The notes: generated by a model not told the origin, from the letters alone. Numbered from the stretch's first letter, positions 8,460 through 22,061 are shown. The stretch: 64,000 bases of DNA from Mycobacterium basiliense (GCF_900292015.1 NZ_LR130759.1:1178001-1242000), one strand, 5' to 3'. Made by a program: numbers and translations.

Positions 8460-11400
8460 CCCAGACCAGCGCGGATGTTTCCGGCATCCAGGATGTGATG
8501 ACGCTGAGCCCGCTTCAGCAGGGGCTGTTCGCGCTGGCGATGGCCAGCGAGGCACCGTCGGATGATCCGTACACGATGGCGATAGGCATCGATGTTACTG
8601 GGCCGTTGGACAGCGAGTTGTTGCGTGACTGCGTGGTGTTGATGCTCAAGCGTCACCCGAATGTGCGCGCGCGCTTCGTGGGGCGGGTGCTGCCGCATCC
8701 GGTCCAGGTCGTGCCTGTTGCTGTGGACTTGGCTTTCGAGCACGTCACCGCGACCGGGGAGTCGGCGGTAACGCTCGAAAGCGAGGAGCGGGCAAAGGGA
8801 TTCGATCTGGAAAAGGGTCCGCCGATCCGGTTCTTGCTCATCGAGTTGTCCGATGTGGCGTGGCGGTTCCATATCGCCGTGCATCACATCGTGATCGATG
8901 GGTGGTCGATGGTGTTGTTCATCGACGAACTGCTGAGGTTGTATCAATCGGGCGGCAACCTTGATGCGCTCCCGTCGCCCCCGCGGCCTTATCGTGACTA
9001 CCTGAGCTGGTTGGCCCGTCGTGACGTGGCGCAGTCAGAAGAGCTGTGGCGGCAATACCTCGCGGGTCTGCCTGGGCCGACGCTGCTGGCGGCGGAGTCA
9101 CCCGGGGGTAACAGCGTGCAACCGGGCGGTGAAGCGACCTACACGGTGGTGCGCCTCGATGCGGCGGCCACGAGTGGCCTTGTTCATGGTGCGCGTACCC
9201 GCGGTGTCACGGTGAGTACGCTTACCCAGCTTGCGTGGGCGTTGTTGTTGTCGGCGCATACCGGCAGTCAAGACGTGGTGTTTGGTGTCACTGTATCTAC
9301 TCGACCGGCCGAGCTAACCGGTGTTGAATCCATGGTCGGGCTGTTGATCAACACAGTGCCGATGCGTGTGAGTCTTGAGCCAACGACTTTGGTGGGTAGC
9401 AAATGTGCGCTTATGCAGCGCGACGGTGCCCGGTTGCGCGAGCACGCTTACCTTGGGCATGCGCAGATCCGGTCGTTGGCTGGTTTGGGTGAGTTGTTCG
9501 ACACCGTGTTGGCCTTCGAGAATTTTCCCCTGACCGATTCGATCAGCGGCGGGGGTTGGCCGCCGGCTCGGTAACTTTCCGGTCGCCCACGTTGCGAAGT
9601 CGGGCGCATTTTCCGGTCGGCATCCAGGCCGAAATCGCCGAGGGCGAATTGATGCTGACCATAGCGACCAGCGAGATGTCTCCAGGCGATATCAACTCGG
9701 AGGAGCTGGGGCGTCGGCTCCTGGCCATGATGGCGCGGCTGCTCGATATGTGGGACCACCCCTTGCGCGAGGTGAGCATGCTGTTCGACACCGCGCCGGG
9801 CGGTGCGGGCGAACCCTCAGAACAGGCATACCTCGATCGGGTTGGTAACTGGGGCGCATTGACCGCGGCGGGGGCGGGGGCGTTTGCGTCGGTGCCGGAG
9901 TTGTTTGCCGCGCAGGTGCGGCGCACGCCGTTGGCGCCGGCGTTGGTGTTTGCGGGTCAGACGTTGAGTTACCGCGAGTTGGATGTGGCGTCTACTCGGT
10001 TGGCGCAGTTGTTGGTGGGCTGTGGGGTCGGTGCTGGCGAGGTGGTGGGGCTGGCGTTGGAGCGCTCGGCTCGGGCGGTGGTGGCCATTGTCGGGGTGTT
10101 AAAGACCGGGGCGGCGTATTTGCCGATTGATCCGGCGTTGCCGGCGGCGCGGGTGGATTTCATGATCGGTGATGCCGCGCCGCGGGTGGTGATCACCACC
10201 GCGGGGTTGCTGGATCGCTTCGCCGGTCATGAGGTGGTGGTCCTCGATATCGATGATCCGGTGATCGAGACCCAGCCCGATACCGCGTTGCCGGTCCCGA
10301 CCGCCGACAATATCGCCCACATCATCTACACCTCGGGCACCACCGGGGTCCCCAAAGGCGTCGCCGTCACCCACCACAACCTCACCCGGCTCTTCGCCAC
10401 GCCGCCAGCCGGCCTGGTACCCGCGCCTGGCCAGGTGTGGAGCCAATGCCACTCATATGCCTTTGATTACTCGTCGTGGGAAATGTGGGGGGCGTTGCTG
10501 CATGGGGGCCGGTTGGTGGTGGTGCCCGAGGCGGTGACTCGCGCTCCGGACCAGTTGCATGAGTTGTTGGTGGCCGAGCAGGTCAGCGTGCTTAGCCAAA
10601 CCCCCAGCGCGGCGGGGGCGTTGTCGAGGCAGGGGTTGGAGTCGACCACCCTGGTGGTGGCCGGTGAGGCATGCCCGCCCGAGGTGGTCGAGCGGTGGGC
10701 ACCGGGGCGGGTCATGCTCAACGGCTACGGTCCCACCGAGACCACGATTTATGCGTCGATGAGTGCGCCGTTGGTGGCCGGTGCGGATGTGGTGCCGATC
10801 GGGTCGCCGGTGTCGGGGGCGGCGTTGTTTGTGCTGGATGGGTGGTTGCGTCCGGTGCCGGTGGGGGTGGCTGGGGAGTTGTATGTGGCTGGTGCCGGGG
10901 TCGGTGTGGGGTATTGGCGGCGGGCGTCGTTGACCGGGTCGCGGTTTGTGGCGTGTCCGTTTGCTGGGGTGGGTGCGCCGGGAGCGCGGATGTATCGCAC
11001 CGGGGATGTGGTGCGGTGGGGTGTTGATGGCCAGTTGGAGTATCTGGGGCGTGCTGATGAGCAGGTCAAGATCCGTGGGTATCGCATCGAGTTGGGTGAG
11101 GTTCAGGCCGCGCTGGCCGCGGTGGAGGGTGTGGATCAGGCGGTGGTGATCGCTCGCCAGGATGGTGAGGGTCCCAAGCGGTTGGTGGGCTATGTCACCG
11201 GTGATGTCGAGGTCGATGCGGTTCGGGCGGTGTTGGCCCAGCGGTTGCCCGCTTATATGGTGCCCGCGGCGGTGGTGGGGTTGGCGCAGTTGCCGTTGAC
11301 GTTGAACGGCAAGCTTGATGTGCGGGCGTTGCCCGCTCCCGAGTACGGCCACAGCGAGCATTACCGGGCCCCGGCGAGCCCGGTCGAAGAGATCCTGGCC

Positions 11401-11590
11401 GGTATTTATGCCCAAGTGCTCGGCGTGGATCGGGTCGGGGTTGATGACTCTTTCTTTGATTTGGGTGGGGATTCGCTGTCGGCGATGCGGGTGATCGCGG
11501 CGATCAACACCACACTGGACGTCGACCTAGCCGTGTTTGCCCTGTTTGAGGCGCCGACGGTGGCGGGGTTGGCGGTTTGTGTGGGTGGTG
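8456..11590 (+). other. NRPS A module 1 (C-A-T), contains frameshift
   Basis: C1 about 8480-9830, A1 about 9870-11340, T1 about 11365-11570 with the phosphopantetheine Ser codon at 11473. The G run at 9551-9555 is one base short. By hand alignment to GrsA the eight variable specificity positions read D-Y-W-S-V-A-G-I (then Y). The core (about 10,372-10,770) is identical to module 3 of NRPS B, so both should activate the same amino acid. I do not recognise the code. Confidence 0.7.
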
Positions 11591-14500
11591 GGGTTTCTGG
11601 TGGGCGGGCGCCGTTGGTGGCGGTGCAGCGTCCGGCGGTGATTCCGTTGTCGTTTGCTCAGCAGCGGTTGTGGTTTTTGGATCAGCTGGAGGGTCCCTCA
11701 CCGATCTACAACATGGTGAGGTCGTTGCGGTTGCGTGGGCGTGTTGATGATGCGGCGTTGGGGGCGGCGTTAGTTGATGTGGTGGGCCGGCATGAAAGCT
11801 TGCGGACGGTGTTTGTGACCGTCGATGGGGTGGCCCAGCAGGTGATTGTTCCGGTGGAGCGCGTCGAGGTGGGGTGGCAGGTTGTTGATGCTGGTGGCTG
11901 GTCGCAGTCGCAGTTGCAGCAGGCCATGGAGCAGCAGGCGCGGCATAGTTTTGATTTGGCGGTAGAAATTCCGTTGCGGGCGCGGCTGTTTCGGGTGAGC
12001 GCTGTCGAGCATGTGTTGGTGGTGGTGATCCACCATATCGCCGCTGATGGGTGGTCGTTGGCGCCGTTGACCGCTGATCTGGGGGTGGCTTATGCCAGCC
12101 GGTGTGCGGGTCGGGCTCCGGATTGGGCGCCGTTGGCGGTGCAGTATGTCGATTACACGTTGTGGCAGCGCGCTCATTTGGGGGAGCTTGCCGATAGTGG
12201 TAGTGCGGCTAGTGCGCAGTTGGCGTATTGGGTCGATGAGTTGGCCGGGATGGGTGAGCGGTTGGCGTTGCCGACCGATCGGGCGTATCCGGCGGTGGCG
12301 GATCATCGTGGTGGCAGTGTGGAGGTGGACTGGCCGGCGGCGTTGCAGGCGCGGGTGGCGCGGGTGGCCGCTGAGCATAATGCGACCAGTTTCATGGTGG
12401 TCCAGACCGCGCTTAGTGCCCTGTTGTCGATGTTGGCGGCCAGCAGTGATGTGGCGGTGGGGTTTGCGGTGGCCGGTCGTAGCGATCCGGCCCTCGATGA
12501 GCTGATCGGGTTCTTTGTCAATACGTTGGTGTTGCGGGTCCAGCTCGACGGGGATGTGAGTTTTGCTGAGTTGCTGGCCCAGGTGCGTGCGCGCAGCCTG
12601 GCCGCTTTCGAGCATCAAGACGTGCCGTTTGAGGCGGTGGTCGAGCGGCTTAACCCGACCCGCAGCTTGACCCATCACCCCCTGATCCAAGTCATGTTGG
12701 CCTGGCAGAACTTCGCCGGCCCACACGACAATCTCGGTGCCCCAGTAGCGCTCGGCGGGCTGGAGGCCACCCCCATCTCCCTGCACACCGGTGCCGCGCG
12801 GATGGATTTGGTGTTTTCGTTGGCTGAGCGTTTTACCGCTGCGGGTGCTCCTGCCGGTATTGCGGGGATGGTGGAATACCGCACCGATGTGTTTGATGCG
12901 GCCACGATTGGCCGGTTGATTGAGCGGTTGCGGTTGGTGTTGGAGGCGATGACCGCTGATCCCGATCGACGGTTGTCCTCGATTGATTTGCTTGATGAGG
13001 CTGAGCATGCCCGTTTGGATCGGATTGGCAACCGGACCGCATTGACCGCGGCGGGGGCGGGGGCGTTTGCGTCGGTGCCGGAGTTGTTTGCCGCGCAGGT
13101 GCGGCGCACGCCGTTGGCGCCGGCGTTGGTGTTTGCGGGTCAGACGTTGAGTTACCGCGAGTTGGATGTGGCGTCTACTCGGTTGGCGCAGTTGTTGGTG
13201 GGCTGTGGGGTCGGTGCTGGCGAGGTGGTGGGGCTGGCGTTGGAGCGCTCGGCTCGGGCGGTGGTGGCCATTGTCGGGGTGTTAAAGACCGGGGCGGCGT
13301 ATTTGCCGATTGATCCGGCGTTGCCGGCGGCGCGGGTGGATTTCATGATCGGTGATGCCGCGCCGCGGGTGGTGATCACCACCGCGGGGTTGCTGGATCG
13401 CTTCGCCGGTCATGAGGTGGTGGTCGTCGATATCGATGATCCGGTGATCGAGACCCAGCCCGATACCGCGTTGCCGGTCCCGACCGCCGACAATATCGCC
13501 TACATCATCTACACCTCGGGCACCACCGGGGTCCCCAAAGGCGTCGCCGTCACCCACCACAACCTCACCCAATTGCTCGGCCGGCCGGAGGGAGACATCC
13601 GGCCGGGGCCTGACCAGGTGTGGAGCCAATGCCATTCGTATGGGTTCGACGTTTCGGGGTTCGAGATGTGGGGGGCGTTGCTGCATGGGGGCCGGTTGGT
13701 GGTGGTGCCCGAGGCGGTGACTCGCGCTCCGGACCAGTTGCATGAGTTGTTGGTGGCCGAGCAGGTCAGCGTGCTCACTCAGACTCCGACCGCGCTGCGG
13801 ATGTTGTCGAGGCAGGGGTTGGAGTCGACCACCCTGGTGATGGTCGGTGAGGCATGCCCGCCCGAGGTGGTCGAGCGGTGGGCACCGGGCCGGACGATGC
13901 TAAATCAGTACGGTCCCACCGAGACCACGATTTATGCGTCGATGAGTGCGCCGTTGGTGGCCGGTGCGGATGTGGTGCCGATCGGGTCGCCGGTGTCGGG
14001 GGCGGCGTTGTTTGTGCTGGATGGGTGGTTGCGTCCGGTGCCGGTGGGGGTGGTCGGGGAGTTGTATGTGGCCGGTGCCGGGGTCGGTGTGGGGTATTGG
14101 CGGCGGGCGTCGTTGACCGGGTCGCGGTTTGTGGCGTGTCCGTTTGCTGGGGTGGGTGCGCCGGGAGCGCGGATGTATCGCACCGGGGATGTGGTGCGGT
14201 GGGGTGTTGATGGCCAGTTGGAGTATCTGGGGCGTGCTGATGAGCAGGTCAAGATCCGTGGGTATCGCATCGAGTTGGGTGAGGTTCAGGCCGCGCTGGC
14301 CGCGGTGGAGGGTGTGGATCAGGCGGTGGTGATCGCTCGCCAGGATGGTGAGGGTCCCAAGCGGTTGGTGGGCTATGTCACCGGTGATGTCGAGGTCGAT
14401 GCGGTTCGGGCGGTGTTGGCCCAGCGGTTGCCCGCTTATATGGTGCCCGCGGCGGTGGTGGGGTTGGCGCAGTTGCCGTTGACGTTGAACGGCAAGCTTG

Positions 14501-17500
14501 ATGTGCGGGCGTTGCCCGCTCCCGAGTACGGCCACAGCGAGCATTACCGGGCCCCGGCGAGCCCGGTCGAAGAGATCCTGGCCGGTATTTATGCCCAAGT
14601 GCTTGGCGTGGATCGGGTCGGGGTTGATGACTCCTTCTTTGATTTGGGTGGGGATTCGCTGTCGGCGATGCGGGTGATCGCGGCGATCAATTCCGCGTTG
14701 GATGTTGTGGTCTCGGTGCGGGTGTTGTTTGAGGCGCCGACGGTGGCGGGGTTGGCGGCTTGTGTGGGTGGTGGGGTTTTTGGTGGGCGGGCGCCGTTGG
14801 TGGCGGTGCAGCGTCCGGCGGTGATTCCGTTGTCGTTTGCTCAGCAGCGGTTGTGGTTTTTGGATCAGCTGGAGGGTCCCTCACCGATCTACAACATGGT
14901 GGGGTCGTTGCGGTTGCGTGGGCGTGTTGATGATGCGGCGTTGGGGGCGGCGTTAGTTGATGTGGTGGGCCGGCATGAAAGCTTGCGGACGGTGTTTGTG
15001 ACCGTCGATGGGGTGGCCCAGCAGGTGATTGTTCCGGTGGAGCGCGTCGAGGTGGGGTGGCAGGTTGTTGATGCTGGTGGCTGGTCGCAGTCGCAGTTGC
15101 AGCAGGCCATGGAGCAGCAGGCGCGGCATAGTTTTGATTTGGCGGTAGAAATTCCGTTGCGGGCGCGGCTGTTTCGGGTGAGCGCTGTCGAGCATGTGTT
15201 GGTGGTGGTGATCCACCATATCGCCGCTGATGGGTGGTCGTTGGCGCCGTTGACCGCTGATCTGGGGGTGGCTTATGCCAGCCGGTGTGCGGGTCGGGCT
15301 CCGGATTGGGCGCCGTTGGCGGTGCAGTATGTCGATTACACGTTGTGGCAGCGCGCTCATTTGGGGGAGCTTGCCGATAGTGGTAGTGCGGCTAGTGCGC
15401 AGTTGGCGTATTGGGTCGATGAGTTGGCCGGGATGGGTGAGCGGTTGGCGTTGCCGACCGATCGGGCGTATCCGGCGGTGGCGGATCATCGTGGTGGCAG
15501 TGTGGAGGTGGACTGGCCGGCGGCGTTGCAGGCGCGGGTGGCGCGGGTGGCCGCTGAGCATAATGCGACCAGTTTCATGGTGGTCCAGACCGCGCTTAGT
15601 GCCCTGTTGTCGATGTTGGCGGCCAGCAGTGATGTGGCGGTGGGGTTTGCGGTGGCCGGTCGTAGCGATCCGGCCCTCGATGAGCTGATCGGGTCTTTTG
15701 TCAATACGTTGGTGTTGCGGGTCCAGCTCGACGGGGATGTGAGTTTTGCTGAGTTGCTGGCCCAGGTGCGTGCGCGCAGCCTGGCCGCTTTCGAGCATCA
15801 AGACGTGCCGTTTGAGGTGGTGGTCGAGCGGCTTAACCCGACCCGCAGCTTGACCCATCACCCCCTGATCCAAGTCATGCTGGCCTGGCAAAACAACCTG
15901 CCCGCCGACCTGGCATTAGGTGATCTGGAGGCCACCCCCATCTCCCTGCACACCGGTGCCGCGCGGATGGATTTGGTGTTTTCGTTGGCTGAGCGTTTTA
16001 CCGCTGCGGGTGCTCCTGCCGGTATTGCGGGGATGGTGGAATACCGCACCGATGTGTTTGATGCGGCCACGATTGGCCGGTTGATTGAGCGGTTGCGGTT
16101 GGTGTTGGAGGCGATGACCGCTGATCCCGATCGACGGTTGTCCTCGATTGATTTGCTTGATGAGGCTGAGCATGCCCGTTTGGATCGGATTGGCAACCGG
16201 ACCGCATTGACCGCGGCGGGGGCGGGGGCGTTTGCGTCGGTGCCGGAGTTGTTTGCCGCGCAGGTGCGGCGCACGCCGTTGGCGCCGGCGTTGGTGTTTG
16301 CGGGTCAGACGTTGAGTTACCGCGAGTTGGATGTGGCGTCTACTCGGTTGGCGCAGTTGTTGGTGGGCTGTGGGGTCGGTGCTGGCGAGGTGGTGGGGCT
16401 GGCGTTGGAGCGCTCGGCTCGGGCGGTGGTGGCCATTGTCGGGGTGTTAAAGACCGGGGCGGCGTATTTGCCGATTGATCCGGCGTTGCCGGCGGCGCGG
16501 GTGGATTTCATGATCGGTGATGCCGCGCCGCGGGTGGTGATCACCACCGCGGGGTTGCTGGATCGCTTCGCCGGTCATGAGGTGGTGGTCGTCGATATCG
16601 ATGATCCGGTGATCGAGACCCAGCCCGATACCGCGTTGCCGGTCCCGACCGCCGACAATATCGCCTACATCATCTACACCTCGGGCACCACCGGGGTCCC
16701 CAAAGGCGTCGCCGTCACCCACACCGGAATTGCCGGTCTGGTGACCACCCAGCTGGAACGCGATGCCATTACGCCTGAGAGCCGGATTCTGCAGTTTGCC
16801 CCATTGACCTTCGACCCATCTGTCGCGAATCTGTGGACTGCGCTGTTGACCGGCGCGGCCGCGGTCATCCCCAATCAGGACCAAGCGTTGCCGGGGAAGC
16901 AATTGGTCGATCTGATCATTGAGCAGAAGGTCTCGCACGGCAATTTCACCCCCACAGCCTTGGCGGCGCTGCCGGCGAGCCAACTGCGAAGCGTCCGGTT
17001 GAAGGTGGGCGGCGAGGCGTGCACGAGAGAGCTTGTCGACCGCTTTGGTGCCTTCACCACGCTGATGAACTCGTACGGTCCGACCGAAACGACCGTGGAA
17101 GCTGCGATCGCCGGCCCCCTGCACGCGGGTGCGGATGTGGTGCCGATTGGGTCGCCGGTGTCGGGGGTGGCGTTGTTTGTGCTGGATGGGTGGTTGCGTC
17201 CGGTGCCGGTGGGGGTGGTCGGGGAGTTGTATGTGGCTGGTGCCGGGGTCGGTGTGGGGTATTGGCGGCGGGCGTCGTTGACCGGGTCGCGGTTTGTGGC
17301 GTGTCCGTTTGCTGGGGTGGGTGCGCCGGGAGCGCGGATGTATCGCACCGGGGATGTGGTGCGGTGGGGTGTTGATGGCCAGTTGGAGTATCTGGGGCGT
17401 GCTGATGAGCAGGTCAAGATCCGTGGGTATCGCATCGAGTTGGGTGAGGTTCAGGCCGCGCTGGCCGCGGTGGAGGGTGTGGATCAGGCGGTGGTGATCG

Positions 17501-20500
17501 CTCGCCAGGATGGTGAGGGTCCCAAGCGGTTGGTGGGCTATGTCACCGGTGATGTCGAGGTCGGCGCGGTTCGGGCGGTGTTGGCCCAATGGTTGCCCGC
17601 TTATATGGTGCCCGCGGCGGTGGTGGGGTTGGCGCAGTTGCCGTTGACGTTGAACGGCAAGCTTGATGTGCGGGCGTTGCCGGCTCCGGAGTATGTGCAC
17701 GCCGACCGGTATCGGGCTCCGGCGGGCCCGGTCGAGGAGATCCTGGCCGGTATTTATGCCCAAGTGCTGGGGTTGGATCGGGTCGGGGTTGATGACTCTT
17801 TCTTTGATTTGGGTGGGGATTCGCTGTCGGCGATGCGGGTGATCGCGGCGATCAATTCCGCGTTGGATGTTGTGGTCTCGGTGCGGGTGTTGTTTGAGGC
17901 GCCGACGGTGGCGGGGTTGGCGGCTTGTGTGGGTGGTGGGGTTTTTGGTGGGCGGGCGCCGTTGGTGGCGGTGCAGCGTCCGGCGGTGATTCCGTTGTCG
18001 TTTGCTCAGCAGCGGTTGTGGTTTTTGGATCAGCTGGAGGGTCCCTCACCGATCTACAACATGGTGGGGTCGTTGCGGTTGCGTGGGCGTGTTGATGATG
18101 CGGCGTTGGGGGCGGCGTTAGTTGATGTGGTGGGCCGGCATGAAAGCTTGCGGACGGTGTTTGTGACCGTCGATGGGGTGGCCCAGCAGGTGATTGTTCC
18201 GGTGGAGCGCGTCGAGGTGGGGTGGCAGGTTGTTGATGCTGGTGGCTGGTCGCAGTCGCAGTTGCAGCAGGCCATGGAGCAGCAGGCGCGGCATAGTTTT
18301 GATTTGGCGGTAGAAATTCCGTTGCGGGCGCGGCTGTTTCGGGTGAGCGCTGTCGAGCATGTGTTGGTGGTGGTGATCCACCATATCGCCGCTGATGGGT
18401 GGTCGTTGGCGCCGTTGACCGCTGATCTGGGGGTGGCTTATGCCAGCCGGTGTGCGGGTCGGGCTCCGGATTGGGCGCCGTTGGCGGTGCAGTATGTCGA
18501 TTACACGTTGTGGCAGCGCGCTCATTTGGGGGAGCTTGCCGATAGTGGTAGTGCGGCTAGTGCGCAGTTGGCGTATTGGGTCGATGAGTTGGCCGGGATG
18601 GGTGAGCGGTTGGCGTTGCCGACCGATCGGGCGTATCCGGCGGTGGCGGATCATCGTGGTGGCAGTGTGGAGGTGGACTGGCCGGCGGCGTTGCAGGCGC
18701 GGGTGGCGCGGGTGGCCGCTGAGCATAATGCGACCAGTTTCATGGTGGTCCAGACCGCGCTTAGTGCCCTGTTGTCGATGTTGGCGGCCAGCAGTGATGT
18801 GGCGGTGGGGTTTGCGGTGGCCGGTCGTAGCGATCCGGCCCTCGATGAGCTGATCGGGTTCTTTGTCAATACGTTGGTGTTGCGGGTCCAGCTCGACGGG
18901 GATGTGAGTTTTGCTGAGTTGCTGGCCCAGGTGCGTGCGCGCAGCCTGGCCGCTTTCGAGCATCAAGACGTGCCGTTTGAGGTGGTGGTCGAGCGGCTTA
19001 ACCCGACCCGCAGCTTGACCCATCACCCCCTGATCCAAGTCATGTTGGCCTGGCAGAACTTCGCCGGCCCACACGACAATCTCGGTGCCCCAGTAGCGCT
19101 CGGCGGGCTGGAGGCCACCCCCATCTCCCTGCACACCGGTGCCGCGCGGATGGATTTGGTGTTTTCGTTGGCTGAGCGTTTTACCGCTGCGGGTGCTCCT
19201 GCCGGTATTGCGGGGATGGTGGAATACCGCACCGATGTGTTTGATGCGGCCACGATTGGCCGGTTGATTGAGCGGTTGCGGTTGGTGTTGGAGGCGATGA
19301 CCGCTGATCCCGATCGACGGTTGTCCTCGATTGATTTGCTTGATGAGGCTGAGCATGCCCGTTTGGATCGGATTGGCAACCGGACCGCATTGACCGCGGC
19401 GGGGGCGGGGGCGTTTGCGTCGGTGCCGGAGTTGTTTGCCGCGCAGGTGCGGCGCACGCCGTTGGCGCCGGCGTTGGTGTTTGCGGGTCAGACGTTGAGT
19501 TACCGTGAGTTGGATGTGGCGTCTACTCGGTTGGCGCAGTTGTTGGTGGGCTGTGGGGTCGGTGCTGGCGAGGTGGTGGGGCTGGCGTTGGAGCGCTCGG
19601 CTCGGGCGGTGGTGGCCATTGTCGGGGTGTTAAAGACCGGGGCGGCGTATTTGCCGATTGATCCGGCGTTGCCGGCGGCGCGGGTGGATTTCATGATCGG
19701 TGATGCCGCGCCGCGGGTGGTGATCACCACCGCGGGGTTGCTGGATCGCTTCGCCGGTCATGAGGTGGTGGTCGTCGATATCGATGATCCGGTGATCGAG
19801 ACCCAGCCCGATACCGCGTTGCCGGTCCCGACCGCCGACAATATCGCCTACATCATCTACACCTCGGGCACCACCGGGGTCCCCAAAGGCGTCGCCGTCA
19901 CCCACCACAACATCACCCAACTCGTGGATCGGCTGGACGCCGAGATGATCCCGCTGGGGCCGGGGCAGGTGTGGAGCCAATGCCATTCGTATGGGTTCGA
20001 CGTTTCGGTGTTCGAGATGTGGGGGGCGTTGCTGCATGGGGGCCGGTTGGTGGTGGTGCCCGAGGCGGTGACTCGCGCTCCGGACCAGTTGCATGAGTTG
20101 TTGGTGGCCGAGCAGGTCAGCGTGCTCAATCAGACTCCGACCGCGGCGGGGATGTTGTCGAGGCAGGGGTTGGAGTCGACCACCCTGGTGGTGGCCGGTG
20201 AGGCATGCCCGCCCGAGGTGGTCGAGCGGTGGGCACCGGGGCGGGTCATGCTCAACGGCTACGGCCCCACCGAGACTTGGTATGCGTCGATGAGTGCGCC
20301 GTTGGTGGCCGGTGCGGATGTGGTGCCGATCGGGTCGCCGGTGTCGGGGGCGGCGTTGTTTGTGCTGGATGGGTGGTTGCGTCCGGTGCCGGTGGGGGTG
20401 GTCGGGGAGTTGTATGTGGCCGGTGCCGGGGTCGGTGTGGGGTATTGGCGGCGGGCGTCGTTGACCGGGTCGCGGTTTGTGGCGTGTCCGTTTGCTGGGG

Positions 20501-21894
20501 TGGGTGCGCCGGGAGCGCGGATGTATCGCACCGGGGATGTGGTGCGGTGGGGTGTTGATGGCCAGTTGGAGTATCTGGGGCGTGCTGATGAGCAGGTCAA
20601 GATCCGTGGGTATCGCATCGAGTTGGGTGAGGTTCAGGCCGCGCTGGCCGCGGTGGAGGGTGTGGATCAGGCGGTGGTAATCGCTCGCCAGGATGGTGAG
20701 GGTCCCAAGCGGTTGGTGGGCTATGTCACCGGTGATGTCGAAGTCGATGCGGTTCGGGCGGTGTTGGCCCAGCGGTTGCCCGCTTATATGGTGCCCGCGG
20801 CGGTGGTGGGGTTGGCGCAGTTGCCGTTGACGTTGAACGGCAAGCTTGATGTGCGGGCGTTGCCCGCTCCTGAGTACGGCCACAGCGAGCATTACCGGGC
20901 CCCGGCGAGCCCGGTCGAAGAGATCCTGGCCGGTATTTATGCCCAAGTGCTGGGGTTGGATCGGGTCGGGGTTGATGACTCCTTCTTCGACCTCGGCGGA
21001 GACAGCATCCTGGCGATGAAGGTGATCGCGGCGATCAACACCACACTGGATGCCGACCTGCCTGTGCGGGTGCTGTTCGACGCCCCGACAGTGGCGGGCC
21101 TTCGCCAGCAGCTTGAATCGGCGGAAATTTCACTCGAAGTTGTTCCCGTCGAGGTGTTCAACCAATGCGACGGAATTCCACTGTTTTGTTTGCCCCCAGG
21201 AGGCGGGCTGGCCTGGCAGTACCGAAACCTGGAATCGTATGTGGACTGCCCCATCGTCGGCTTCCAACAGCCAATTGGTGAATCTTGGCTGGGATCAATC
21301 CGAGAAATCGCTGCCCACTATGCCGATAAGGCCCAAGAATTCTATCCCGAGGGTCCCTACAACCTCATTGGCTGGTCGTTTGGCGGCCTCGTCGCGCATC
21401 AACTTGCCATTGAGCTACAGCGGCGTGGGTGCAAGGTTCGATCCCTGATCGTCCTCGACCCTCGCCTGGACATAGACGGTACCGCGGAACCAGCCCAAAT
21501 ATCCGAAAGCTACATCATAAATATGTTCCTCCAAATGAACGGGATTGATATTGAGGAACAAGCGCAGCCGCTTACCTATCGACAGGCAGAGGCATTGTTC
21601 CGGCGTCGCGAAGCCGTGGAGTCTCCGCTCCCAACGAAGCGGATCGTGGAAACCATGGTTGAGAATTTGAACCTCAGTCTCCGACTCCAATCCGGACACG
21701 TACCCGACGTATTCGATGGCGACATGATCATCTTTTCGGGACGAGCTGGCGATGCCCCGCCTCTATTGCCGGAGTGGCGGCCATTCGTTGCGGGCAACAT
21801 CACCGAGCACCCTGTCGACTGTGCACATGGCGAGATGCTAAATCCGGAATCACTGGAATCATTTGGTGCGCGGCTTGCGGCCTACCTGCTTTAA
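8456..21894 (+). CDS. Non-ribosomal peptide synthetase A: (C-A-T)x4-TE, one apparent frameshift
   Basis: A large NRPS of about 4,479 residues once one missing G at 9551-9555 is restored. The matching place in NRPS B has six Gs where this copy has five, and the frame then runs cleanly to 21894. Order: C1 ([16 protein letters not shown]), A1, T1; C2-A2-T2; C3-A3-T3; C4-A4-T4; type I thioesterase. Adenylation domains show [11 protein letters not shown] and YGPTET, carrier domains LGGDSLSAM or LGGDSILAM. There is no epimerisation domain. It would build a four-residue peptide on an incoming acyl chain and release it by the TE. The N-terminus and C1 are virtually identical to those of NRPS B, so it probably accepts the same acyl donor. 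The ATG overlaps the PKS-scar stop (ATGA). If the frameshift is real, the protein is split after C1. Confidence 0.9.
11591..14770 (+). other. NRPS A module 2 (C-A-T)
   Basis: C2 is of LCL type ([28 protein letters not shown]). A2 about 13,050-14,530 has specificity positions read by hand as D-V-F-T-V-V-Q-I (then Y). T2 is at about 14,550-14,755. Outside the specificity core the module is near-identical to the other modules. Confidence 0.7.
14771..17935 (+). other. NRPS A module 3 (C-A-T) with divergent specificity subdomain
   Basis: C3 is LCL type. A3 carries a different core subdomain (16,723-17,127) that begins [10 protein letters not shown] instead of HHN, with flanks identical to the other modules. 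Hand-read specificity positions are D-P-A-N-K-G-S-V (then E). Only NRPS B module 4 has a related core. Confidence 0.7.
17936..21115 (+). other. NRPS A module 4 (C-A-T)
   Basis: C4 is LCL type. A4 has D-V-F-N-V-A-G at the readable specificity positions and then [11 protein letters not shown], one residue shorter than the [12 protein letters not shown] of most modules. The shortening falls at positions 329-330, inside the binding pocket. T4 reads LGGDSILAM and precedes the thioesterase. Confidence 0.65.
21116..21894 (+). other. NRPS A thioesterase domain
   Basis: Alpha/beta-hydrolase TE of about 250 residues. The nucleophile is in GWSFGG, the acid is probably in VLDPRLD, and the histidine is in DCAHGEML. 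Its first half is almost identical to the NRPS B TE. After about 21,480 the two diverge, which marks one edge of the homogenised region. Confidence 0.8.
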
Positions 21895-22061
21895 CGTCAT
21901 CGGGTCGTGAGGGCGCCTCCCCGGCGCTCGAAGACAAGGAAGCGTGGCAATGACAACTGCTAGTGAGTCCATCGGGTCAAGTCCAAGGACGTGGTGTACG
22001 ACGTTGTCGCGTGATTGTTCGTCGTGATGGTTCAGGCGGTCAGTGCACCGACTTGGCTCAG
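21895..22061 (+). pseudogene. Relic of the gene start downstream of NRPS A (P450-like context)
   Basis: The sequence ggcgctcgaagacaaggaagcgtggcaATGac here aligns with ggcgccccgagccaagaaagcgtggctATGcc in front of the intact P450 gene at 44660. A 25-codon ORF (21950-22027) starts there with MTTASESIGSSP and then stops, just before the transposase fragment. The most economical reading is that copy 1 once continued into its own P450 gene, which was lost when the insertion element and junction formed. Confidence 0.5.

Larger units (their letters stand above)
9855..21115 (+). repeat. Near-identical NRPS module repeats, about 3.17 kb, in NRPS A
   Basis: The marker gcattgaccgcggcgggg at the start of each A domain occurs at 9855, 13039, 16204 and 19387, giving periods of 3184, 3165 and 3183 bp. 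C, T and most of A are nearly identical at DNA level, including synonymous sites. Differences concentrate in the A specificity core, the tail of C and the T domain. This indicates recent homogenisation with cassette exchange. Confidence 0.9.
7103..21990 (+). repeat. Tandem duplication, copy 1 (MFS end to P450-like start)
   Basis: Collinear with copy 2 at 22336-44690: MFS 3' end, mbtH on the minus strand, leader with 24-codon ORF, PKS, NRPS, and the start context of a P450 gene. Divergence is strong at the edges (mbtH, the far leader, the TE tail). Identity is close to complete in the interior, so the duplication is old and the interior has been homogenised since. The right edge is approximate. 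Confidence 0.8.
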